Assembly: GCF_028372415.1 (NCBI RefSeq)
Contig: NC_092872.1
Coordinates: forward strand, 395,858,853 to 395,922,852
DNA: 64,000 bases
Direction of reading: 5' to 3'
Source: Notamacropus eugenii
Lineage: Eukaryota; Chordata; Mammalia; Diprotodontia; Macropodidae
In this document: in pieces, positions 12,697 to 22,614 of the stretch
Layout of the letters: every line of letters starts with the position of its first letter
How positions within the stretch are numbered: the first letter of the stretch is position 1
Made by a program: the position numbers and the translations under genes
The notes under the pieces: generated by a model
Database searches by the model: none
The model's input: the letters and a program-made list of their open reading frames with translations, nothing else
Told to the model about the DNA's origin: nothing

Positions 12697-12929
12697 CACT
12701 AGAAAAAACTATATGTTCATGCTACAATCTATCATGTTAGCTGCTTAATAAATGTTGGTAAAAACTGGATAGAATGCCATCCTATATAGCCACAGCAGAA
12801 TGTTGAGGCAATAGTCTGGATTATTGATGTCAATGTGGATAGATACTCAAGCAGAATAACTGAATCAACATTTTTGGGGATATTGTTTCTAGAAACAAAT
12901 AAGTTTTTGTTATTTTTTTAAACAAAGTC

Positions 12930-14395
12930 AATATTTTTTCACAAAGAAAGGCAGTTTTCCTTACTGGTAAACAACTAAAAGAGGCATGGCAAGGATGAGG
13001 GTCCTGGGGTCCATTAGGCCTCCTGGAAATGCTTCATCAGCAAGTCCAAGGATTCCTGCCTCTTGGTGTTGCTGGCCTTGAGCTAGTGCACGTGGCAGAC
13101 CTCTTTGAGGATGGGTACCCTGAACTTGCCTACGGTGCCCTTTCGAACATGGGCCTTGAGTTCCTCCTCAGATAGCTCAAGCTTGGGCTGTTTCTCTCCA
13201 ACACCACTGTTGTCTGGTTTCTTCTTTTCTGCCTTCCTCTCAGGGTTGTAGTCATGGAGGTAGACAAGTTCCTTGAACTCCTCCACCAGGCTGCTCAGGC
13301 TGAGATCTATCTCTTCAACCTTGGCAGTGTCAGATCTGGTACATGTTCACATTCCTCCTTCTTCAGGGCCAATTTCTCCAGGTTTCTGAAGTGCTGCTGC
13401 AGCATGGGGTTCTCAAAGCTGTCGCTCCAGCACTTGAAGCAGTTTCCTTCATCTTGTCCACCTGCTCCAGGTTGTTGGTGACTTTCTCAGTAAACAGCAT
13501 ACAAGCTCAGAGGGGCCACCAGAACTTTCTGGGCATCTAGCTCTTCCTCTTGGGGTACCAGGGTCACAAAACATGGGGGACTGTTTTGGCAGGGGGTGTT
13601 TCACAGTGCTAACACCCTCTTCTCCAAGCCCTTGGTGAGTGAAGCAGTGACCAGTATTGTACTTCCATTAACCAGAGATTCCTCCCGGTACACAAACAGA
13701 GAAGGCCTGAGAACATGGTGCTGCTTCACCATAAGCAGAGGCTTGAAACCAATCAAAACTAAGCCCAACTCATCAAATTTCTTCAGTTCTTCTGTCTCCT
13801 CCTTCTCCATCTCCATCACAATCTGATGGTCTCTATAGATCTGAGCCCTCTCGATGACACTGAGAAGGAGCTAGTTGCCTGTTTCTACATTAAATGTTCA
13901 GGTCTTGGCTTTCACTTGTTCATTTGTTTCCCAGTAAAATCTGATGGAAGGAGGATGGAATCCATTCTGGACTACATTGAAAATGCCAACAGTCAGGACC
14001 ACATCCTTGCCCAGTTTTAGCTTCAATCTGGCCAGACAGTGTTCCTGGGTCTCCTTGACCTGAACTTTCCTTAGGAGGTCCTCCAGCCTGTTTGACTCCT
14101 CACAATGAACCCTGAGATCCTCATCCTTGTCTGAGGTGATGATGTCCCTGTAGAATAAGGAAATGTCAAAACCCCCAGTCTTCTCCAGGTTCATAAGGTT
14201 GAGGAAGGTACCTGTGTCAGGGAGGTCACTGGCTTTGGTCTTGGCCCAACTGGCCTTGGCACTATCCTTGACATGGGGATTGTCATGACTGGTGAACTAA
14301 TTACATGATCCACTTGTGATTCAGCTTGAGCTGGACCCCATTGAAGAGGTTGGTGCAAAGCCAAAAGGCCTTGTTCAAGGAATAGTATACCATAA
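12930..14395 (-). pseudogene. XRCC6P: XRCC6 (Ku70) processed pseudogene
   Basis: Minus-strand retrocopy without introns of Ku70, the DNA-end-binding subunit of the Ku heterodimer in non-homologous end joining. Blocks in order: NLFNGVQLK (about 14340), [16 protein letters not shown] (14180), [23 protein letters not shown] (13900), [13 protein letters not shown] (13800), [26 protein letters not shown] (about 13540), [13 protein letters not shown] text (13400), [15 protein letters not shown] (13280), and the C-terminal SAP-domain segment [17 protein letters not shown] (13150). It ends HFQEA and a stop at 13014-13016. Several frameshifts and stops split it into at least four frames, and a piece is deleted near 13500. 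The region is more GC-rich than its flanks. Roughly the first fifth of the protein is missing, typical 5' truncation. No A-tail is clear; T-rich runs near 12905-12945 may be its remnant. Confidence 0.93.
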
Positions 14396-15329
14396 GAACA
14401 ATGTTGTACACATAAGCAACTGTGATTAACAACTCTGAACAACAGAATGATCCATCTTCTGGGGAGAACCAAGATGGTAAAATAGAGAAAGCAAACAGCT
14501 GAGCTCTACCACTATTCCCCTCCAAACAACTTAAAGAAAAATACCTCAAATCAAATTCTAAAATGGGAGAACCAAAAACGTTCAGTGAGACAGTTTTGTC
14601 CAGCCCAGGACAACTTAGGAGTCCTGAAAGAGAGATCTGTGACAAGGAGATGGAGGCTAACCTGAAGCATACATGAATCAAATGCCAGTGTTGGGTCTAA
14701 GTGGTGGTGACAAAGGTAACAGCAGCTTCAGGAGCTCCCAAGTCAGAGAGGGTAAGAGGACCCAACTACTGGTCAGAAAGATTACAGAAACCCATCTGCT
14801 AACACTCAATGCAGGACCCATTTGGTACTCCATTGTTTATACCTCCTTGTGGGTTATATTTCAAGGGTAGAGAGAAACACTTTTGGTCAATAGAGAGTGG
14901 AAGACTTGTGGGTCAATATCAGGGACCCTGAGAAGTAGTATCAATTGCAGTTCCTTTCCTTGGCAAAAATCACAGTACAAACCAAGAAAGCAGTGACCAT
15001 ACCTCTGCCAGATCAAACCATCTTGGGAACACTAAGAATTCCCAAATCTCTACGCTCTGAAAACAGCAGTGTGAAAAATACTAAAAGGTGAGACTGCATC
15101 TCTTCCCTCCCACACAATGGGACTAGAGACCAACATTAACATAAAGTTCAAAAATCAATAAATAGGATGGAAAAGTGAGCAAAGAACAAGGAGAACAACA
15201 ACAACAAAAATAAAACCTTTCCATAAAGAGCTATCATAGTGACAGAGAAGATCAAAACACAAACTCAGAAGAAGACAATGGAATTAAACCATCTAAAAGC
15301 AAAGTCTCAAAGGAAAAAAAGTACATTTG

Positions 15330-16258
15330 ACATAAGTCCAATAAGAATTTCAGAAGAGCTAAAAATTATTTTAATATAAAAAAGATTAGTAGAGGGGAAA
15401 ATAGGTAAAGAAATGAAGCAAAGGAAAGTTATTATGAAGAAAAAACAACTTGGCAAAAGAGGATCAAAAATGCTGAAAGAAATAGCATCTTTAAAAATAG
15501 AACTGACTAAATAGAAAATAAGATATAAAAATTGACCAATGAAAATAACTCTTTTAAAAAGCAGGATTGGCCAAATGGAAAAAAGAGATACAAAGGATCA
15601 GTGAAGAAAATAAATGCTTAAAAATTAGAATTGGGCAAGTGGAAGCTAATAATTTCTTGAGACATCAAGAAGCAATAAAAAAAGTTGAAAGATTAAAAAA
15701 AGAAAATGTGACATATTTCATCAGAAAAATAACTGACCTGGAAAATAGATTGAGGAGAAATAATTTAACAATTTTTAGTCTACTTGAAAACAGTGATCAA
15801 AGGAGCCTAGACATTATATTTCAATAAATCATCAGCGAAAACTCCCCTTATATGCTGGAACCAGAGGGTAAAATAGAAATTAAAAGAATCCACAAGTCAC
15901 CACCTGAAAGATATCACAAAATAAAATTTTCAGTAATATTATAGCCAAATTTCAGAGCTTCCAAACCAAAGAGAAAATACTTCAAGCACCCAGAAAGAAG
16001 TCATCCAAATATCAGTGAGCTATAGTTAGGATCACACAATATTTAGCAGCTGTAATATTAAAGCAGTGAAGGTTTAGATTATGATATTCTGGAGGACAAA
16101 ACATTTGGGATTCCAACCAAGAATAACCTAGCCAGCAAAACTAGTATAATTCTTCAAGGGAAAAATGGAAATTTAGTGAAATAGAAATATTGAGGATTCC
16201 TGATGTAAAGACCAGAGCTGAATAGAAAATTTGACCTTCAAATACAAGACTCAAGAGA
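15330..16258 (+). pseudogene. L1 ORF1 relic
   Basis: The open stretch 15567-15827 is coiled-coil-like and rich in K, E, N and I (KWKKEIQRI, ENKCLKIRIGQVE), followed by KITDLENRLRRNNLTIF, the start of the RNA-recognition region. Further text in other frames continues to 'gaccagagctgaatagaaaatttgacctt' (about 16210-16240), matching the ORF1 C-terminal end seen at 422. Several stops and frameshifts. Confidence 0.75.
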
Positions 16259-16624
16259 AGCATAAAAAGGAAATCATGAAAGCGAAGTCATAAAAGACTC
16301 AATATGTTTAAAATATTCAATTTTCTATATAGGAGGATGATACATACAATTTCTAAAACGAATTTTATCATTATCAAGGCAGAAGAATTTTACATCGAAA
16401 GAGGGTTGTGGGAGTGAGTCAATTTTGTTGGGATGATGTGAAAAAAATGGATAGGTGAAAAAGAAGGATGTCCTTGGAGAGGGAGTAAAGGAGAGAAAGA
16501 ATGGGAAAAATTATCTCACATGAAAGAAGTAAGCAAGTAAGAGTTTTTACAGTGGAGGGTAAAATGATTGGGAGGGAGCAGACAATACTGGAACCTCACT
16601 CATCTAAATGGATCCAAGGAGAGA

Positions 16625-16626
<2 letters not shown>

Positions 16627-16669
<43 letters not shown>
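16627..16669 (+). repeat. (AC)n microsatellite in L1 inter-ORF spacer
   Basis: Perfect AC run of about 21 units, roughly 370 bases after the ORF1 end. Confidence 0.97.
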
Positions 16670-16670
<1 letters not shown>

Positions 16671-16959
16671 TTTTACTTATTCAATTAGTAGTAGAAATCA
16701 ATCTTAAGTTACACGAAGTGGGGGGAGAAGAGGAGAAGGAAAAGGGAAGTTGATAAAAGGGAGGGCATATAAAAGAAAGTAGTGGCCAGAATCATAAGAG
16801 ACTTTGGAGGAGGGACAGTAGAGAGAGAGGGACAGGCGGATGGGGAGGATAAAGAGAAGAAAATGGGAATGATAGGAAATGCACAATTGTTAATCATTAT
16901 TGTGAATGGGATGAATTCATTCATAGAACATAAACAGATAGCAGAATGGATTAGAAAAC

Positions 16960-19900
16960 ACAATCCAGTTATGCATTGTTTATAAGAAACAGAGTTGGAA
17001 CATACACATACACACAGACACACAGAGAAAGATAAAATAAGAAGCTGGAAGAAAAATCAATTATGATTCAACTGCAATAAAAATGGCAAGTATAGCAATC
17101 AAGATCTCAGAACAAAATGAAAAAAATAGAACTATGTAATGGGATAAACAGAGAACCAACATCTTGGCAAAAGAAACCATGAACAGTAAAGTAATACCAG
17201 TACTAAACATATATATGCACCAAATGGCATAACATCCAAATTCTTAAAGGAAAAGTTAAATAAATCACAGGAGGAAATTCTAAAATTATAATAGTGGGGA
17301 CCTCCACTTCCCCCTCTCAGAGCTAGATAAATCTAACCCTAAAATAAAAAAGAAAGAAGTAAAAGAGATAAATAAAATCTTAGAAAAACTACATATGATA
17401 GACCATTAGTCAAAAGTGAATGAGAATAGATAGGAGTTTACTTTTTTCTCACCTGTACAGAAATTTTAAATGGATCTTTTACAGATTATACTATGATAAA
17501 TATTATATTTAATGAAGTGTCATCTAAGTGTAAATTAAAAAGTCGTTGAACACTAAATGAACAAAACCTAAAATAATGAGTTAATTAAAGAACAAATCAT
17601 AGCAACAATAATCTCATTAAAGAGAATAACAATAAGACAAAATTCCAGAATTTATGGTATGCAACTAAAACAGTATATAGGAGAAAATTAATATCTCTAA
17701 ATGTATACATCAATAAAAAAGAAAAGGAACACATCAATGAATTGGGTCTGTAACAACAACAACAAAACTAAATGCTAGAAAAAAAATAAATCAAAGACCA
17801 AAATTAATTAAATGTCAAATTGGAAATTCTAAAAAAAATCAAACAATAGACTAGTAAAATTAAAAATAAGAAAAACATTGAGCTAATAATTAAAACTAGA
17901 AAGTAGTTTTATAAAGAAAAATACCAACTAGATAAAACATGAATTTATTTAAAAAATAAAGAAAAAAACCAAATTGCTAGTATCACAGATAAAAGAAAGG
18001 GTGCATCAACAGTGAGGATGAAATTAAAATAAATGGATGAGTGTTTTGTTTTGTTTTGTTTTTTTAATTATAAACTGTGCAAGTTAACAGAAGAGGAAAT
18101 AGAATAGTTAACCTTATTTAAAAGAAAAAATTCAACAAGCCATAGATGAGCCCCCTAAGAAAAAATCCCCAGCACCAGATAGATTAACAATGAATTCTAT
18201 CAAATATTTAAGGAATAAGTAATTCTAATATTATATAGATAAAATTTTTAAATAGGTAAAGGAATCCTATCCATTTCCTTTTTGACACAAATATGATTTT
18301 GGTTCCTAAACCTTGGAGAGCAAAACAAAGAAAGAAAACCATAGACCAATTTGCTTAAGCAGACAATTTTAAATAAAATGATAGTGAGGAGATTCCAGTA
18401 GTAAACTGCAAAGATCACATCCTCTGACCAAGTCACATTTATACCAAAAATATAGGGCTGGTTCAATATTAGAGAAATAATCAACATAATTGACCTTATC
18501 AATAACAAAAACAAAAAATTCATGTGATTATCTTAATAGATTCAGAAAAAGCTTTTGAAAAAATACTACACCTATTTCTATTAAAAACACTAGGAAGTAT
18601 CTATCTAAAATCAAGAGCAAGTATTATCTTTAATGGGGATAAACTTAAAGCCTTCCCAATAAGATCAAAGGTAAAGTAAGGGTATCCATTACCACAATTA
18701 TTATTCAATATTGCATGAGAAAAGTTAGCTAAGGGTTGGGGGGGGGAGAAATTGAAGGAATAAGTATAGGTAGTGTATAAATAAAACTAACTTTTTTTGG
18801 AGATGATATGGTAGAATATTTAAAGAATCTTAGAGAAGCAACCAAAAAACTAGTCAAAGCAATTAACAACTTCAGCAAAGTTGTTGGATATAAAATAAAG
18901 CCATATACATCATCACCATTTCTGCATACTACCAACAAAACCCTGCAGTAAAATATAGAAAGAAAAATTCCACTTAAAGTAGCTATGGAAAATATAAAAT
19001 ACTTGGGATTCTATCTGCCAATTCAAACCCAAGGATTATATGAGCACAACTGCTTATTCAGTGCCATGCCAAACTACCAAAGTATTATCTTATAGAACTA
19101 GGAGAAATAATAACAAAATTCATCTGGAAGAACAAAAGCTCAGCAATATCAAAGCAATCAGTGGGAAAAAATGTGGAGAAAGGTAGTTAGCAGTTTTACA
19201 TTTTAAACTATATTACAAAGCAGGAATCATCAAAACAATCTGATGCTAACTGAAAGAGTAGACTAGATTTAGTACACAATGCACTGTAGTAATTGACCAT
19301 GGTAGTATAGCATTTGATAAACCCAAAGATCCAGTTTTTTAGGGTAAGAACTCAACATCTGATGATAATTGCTGAGAAATCTGGAAAGCAACTTGGCAGA
19401 AGCTGGGCATACGCAAACATCTCACACTATATACCAAGACAAAGTCAAAATGGGTAAATAATTCAGGTTTAAATGATATAAGTAATTTAGCGCGTATGAA
19501 AAAATGTATTGTCAGATCTATGGATAAGGGAAGAAATTATGATCAAACAAGAGATGTCTAAGATCACAGGAAGTAAAACAGATAATGTTGATTACATTAA
19601 ATTAAAAAGGTTTTTTTTTGTTTGTTTTTTTGTTGTTGTTGTTTGGTTTTTTTTGCAGAAACAAAATTAAAGCAGCTAAAATTAGAAGTAAACTGCAAAC
19701 TGGGGTTTGGGACAGTGCCCCAAGCTTCCCTGACAAAGGCTTCAATTCTCAAAAAGAGTGGGAAATGAACCAAATCTATAAAAAAATAACAGCTATTCCC
19801 ATTTGATAAATGAATAAAGGATGTGAACAGACAAGTTTTCAGAGAAGAAATAAAAGTTATCAATAGTCTCATAAAAAATGTCTAAATAACTACTGATTAG

Positions 19901-20180
19901 AGAAATCCAAATTAGAATAACTGAGAAACTCCTTCACAAATGCTAGTGGAGATGGGGAAAAATTAGGCTTCTCATTTATTGTTGAAGGAATTGTGAAATA
20001 GTGTAATTATTCTGGAGAACAAGTTGGAACCATGCCTAAAGAGCTATAAAACTGTTGATACCCTTTGACCCAGTAATACCACTATTAGGTCTGCATCCCA
20101 AAGAGATCAAAGAAAGGGGCAAATGAGCTATTTGTACAAAAATATTTATAACAGCTTTTTTGTGATGACAAAGAACTGGA
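16960..20180 (+). pseudogene. L1 ORF2 (endonuclease-reverse transcriptase) relic
   Basis: Endonuclease traces: LNIYAPNG-like text near 17200 and GDLHFPLSELDKSN-like text near 17310. RT finger traces near 18130 ('aaaaaatccccagcaccagatag'). The catalytic box near 18790 reads F-G-D-D. Further on: INNFSKVVGYKI (18870), IKYLGFYLP (19000) and FSAMPN (19060). C-terminal text continues near 20040 ('taaagagctataaaactgttgat'). Many stops and at least one internal deletion near 19050 where thumb-region sequence is missing. Non-functional. Confidence 0.75.
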
Positions 20181-20324
20181 TCAATTTTTTGTGGCTTTTG
20201 AAATAGTTTATATGTATTTTGATAGTCACTGAACCCTGATAAGTAGGCTAGAAAAAAAAATAGCTGCCCTGAATGGTGGGTCAAGTAAGACAATCATTCC
20301 AGGAATCTAAGATACTATCCATCA

Positions 20325-20333
20325 GTCTATCTC

Positions 20334-20426
<93 letters not shown>

Positions 20427-20429
20427 CTA
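20325..20429. repeat. (TCTA)n/(TCTG)n microsatellite
   Basis: Mainly TCTA units, with a TCTG stretch at the 5' end and one TTTA interruption at 20405. Confidence 0.97.
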
Positions 20430-20451
20430 GAATTGTGTAGTCTTTATAGAC

Positions 20452-20631
20452 CAGGGGCAGGAAACCTGAGGGCTTTTGGCCACATGTGGCCTTAAGAGTG
20501 ACACTTAAACAGAATCCAAACTTCACAGAGTAAATCCCTTAATAAAAGGATTTGTTATGTAAAACTTGGACTCAGTCAAAAGCCCACACCCAAGGACCTG
20601 TGGCCTCAAGGCCTCAGATTTCCCAGTCCTG
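20452..20631. mobile_element. hAT-type non-autonomous DNA transposon
   Basis: Ends CAGGGGCAGGAAACCTGAGG and, on the opposite strand, CAGGACTGGGAAATCTGAGG, differing at 5 of 20 positions. The 8-base flanks are ttatagac and gtatagat (6 of 8 agree). Internal text 'aaaacttggactcagtcaaaag' recurs in the copy at 47019-47152. No coding capacity. Confidence 0.8.
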
Positions 20632-20639
20632 GTATAGAT

Positions 20640-21090
20640 CAAGATCTTTTGAAAGAGTCAGAATGATGAGGGCTATCAGACACAGTGTCAACTATACATC
20701 TCACATAAAATTAAGAATGTTTGAAATAAAATAACGATTTTCTTTCTTACTTTTTTATTATTTGTTAGTTTGATATTTATTAACTTATTTTCTTTAAGTT
20801 TATTACTTTTATTCTAAATTGATTCCAGGCTAGGTTTAACCATATCTTTCAAGATGAGAGATATATTGAGTTTATTTCCCCCCCCCTCATTTTGAAGGGA
20901 ATATAAAATAATCTTAGCTATGTTATGAAGGACAAAGGATAAAGCAAACCTATCATTTACCCCAACGTTCTGGTTTATTAAAACAACTAAGTGCATTCAT
21001 CAGTGCTTCAAGATAAGTATGCCAAATTATTGGATATATGTTCTCAATCAGAGTTGATTCATTCCTAGTTTTTCTTTTACTTTTTTCCTT
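20640..21090. other. AT-rich filler inside the split L1
   Basis: No recognised repeat. A C-run lies at 20879-20886. Confidence 0.4.
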
Positions 21091-21095
21091 TTCAA

Positions 21096-21180
<85 letters not shown>
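21096..21180. repeat. (CTAT)n-(CTGT)n compound microsatellite
   Basis: About ten CTAT units, then about ten CTGT units. It abuts the T-rich (A-tail) side of the minus-strand HAL1 derivative that follows. Confidence 0.97.
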
Positions 21181-21181
<1 letters not shown>

Positions 21182-21184
21182 AGT

Positions 21185-21985
21185 TGTTTGTTTGTTTTTA
21201 GTTTTCAACGTTCATTTCCACAAGTTTTTGTATTTCAAATTTTCTCACCATCTCTCCTCTCCTTGATCCCTTAATGCCTTGCATTCTGCTTACCCCTTCC
21301 TTCAATGTGTCCTCCCTTCTATCACACCCCTCCCTTCTCTTATCTCCATCTTCTCTTTTCTTGTTGGGCAAGATAAATTTCTATGCCATATTACCTTTAT
21401 TTCTTATTTCCTGGTTGCATGCAAAAACAATTCTCAACATTCATTCTTAAAACTTTGAGTTCCAACTTCTCTCAGTCCTCCCTTCCCACCCATCCCTACT
21501 AAGAAGAGAGGCAATTCAATATAGGTTATACATGTGTAGTTATGCAAAAGACTTCCATAAAAGTCATGTCATGAAAGACTAACTATATTTCCCTCCATCC
21601 TATCTTGCCCCCCATTTATTCTATTCTCTCTTTTTTTTCTTGTCCTTTTTTACTGACCTTTGAATCTGTCTTTGGCATTTGTGGCTTAAGAAATGTGGGA
21701 ACTGCAGCTGTTGCCTGTGATTCTGTGCCCTGAGGGCTGTTCCAGTTCTGTCTCTGCTGCTTTGTGTGGCCAAGACTGGGCTACACTCCACTCTGAGCTG
21801 GGTGTGATAGACCTTTCCTGTCGACCTTCCAGGCTGTATTGGGCTGTAAATCTCTTTCCGTCTGTCATTTTGTGGCTCATGCAGCTCTAGAATTTGTTTA
21901 GTCATTTTTTTACAGGTATTTTGTGGACTACAGGGGAAGAACTACAGCAGGTCCATCCTTCTACTCTGCTGTCTTCCATTTCTAA
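21185..21985 (-). mobile_element. Internally deleted HAL1 (5' UTR joined to 3' region, no ORF1)
   Basis: 21190-21650 matches the minus-strand HAL1 3' region at 31060-33160 ('caaattttctcaccatctctcc', 'cttcaatgtgtcctcccttctat', 'aattcaatataggt'). Directly after it, 21655-21985 matches the HAL1 5' UTR at 35310-35635 ('actgacctttgaa', 'aaatgtgggaac', 'gatagacctttcctgtc', 'ttgtggctcatgc'), ending with the complement of the leader near 'ctactctgctgtcttccat'. The roughly 2 kb between these two segments in the longer copy, including all of ORF1, is absent. Open frames here (21621-21905) are UTR, not genes. Confidence 0.8.
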
Positions 21986-22124
21986 TTTTATAAATACTCT
22001 TTAAATCTATAGATAAATATGTGTGTATAGACCCACATGTTTTACATACGAATATATTTTAGATTGTTCATAATTAAGACCTATGTGTTTTTCAACCTTT
22101 AAATTCTATGATTCTCTGACATTG

Positions 22125-22612
22125 AATGAATTGAGCAGAACCAGGAGAACATTCTACACAGTAAGAATAGCATTGTGTAATGGCAAACTTTGATAGACTT
22201 AACTCTTCTCAGCAATAAAATGATCTAAGACAGTTCCAAAAGACTCATAATGGAAAATGCTATCCATATCCAGAGAAAGATTTGCAGAGTCTGAACATAC
22301 ATTGGAGTGTACAATTTTCCCTTTTTTGTTGTTGGTTTTGTTGTATTTTTTTCTTTCTCATGGTTTTTCCCTTCCCCTATTGTTCTGATTCTTCTTTCAC
22401 AACATGACTTTCACAGTATGTTTAATATTACCAGTATGTTTAATATCAATAATTAGCCTATATCAGATTTCATGCCATCTTAGGGATGGTGGATGGGAGG
22501 GAGGGCATGGAAATGTAGAACTCAAAATCTTATAATAGTGAATGTTTAAACTAAAAAAATGATAATTAGTAATATGAGGATCAAAATAATAGGAAATAAA
22601 TAAAATTCTATG
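22125..22612 (+). mobile_element. 3' end of the split L1
   Basis: 'gagcagaaccaggagaacattctacac' and 'atccatatccagagaaagattt' match the L1 3' end at 41390-41530. A T-rich 3' UTR follows, with 'gggatggtggatgggagggagg' and an A-rich end at about 22550-22612. It continues the L1 broken at 20180 after a gap of about 200 bases of missing L1 sequence. Confidence 0.8.
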
Positions 22613-22614
22613 GT

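Larger units (their letters stand above)
14459..20180 (+). mobile_element. Full-length but decayed L1, main part
   Basis: Begins with an L1-style leader ('gggagaaccaagatggtaaaatag' at 14459). A 5' UTR follows to about 15330, then an ORF1 relic (15330-16258), an inter-ORF spacer with an (AC)n run (16627-16669), and an ORF2 relic (about 16960-20180). It breaks off at 'gtgatgacaaagaactgga' (20180). The 3' end resumes at 22125. Frameshifts and stops are everywhere, so it is old and inactive. Confidence 0.8.

Noticed and set aside
13254..13540. Plus-strand open frames at 13254-13540 and 13596-13826
   Set aside because: Shadows of the minus-strand Ku70 pseudogene; no independent similarity.
14301..14681. 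126-codon minus open frame as a separate gene
   Set aside because: Its lower part is Ku70 pseudogene and its upper part is the complement of the L1 leader. It spans two unrelated pieces.
20325..20429. Possible CRISPR-like array of short repeats
   Set aside because: Tetranucleotide microsatellite without spacers. The window is a vertebrate genome.
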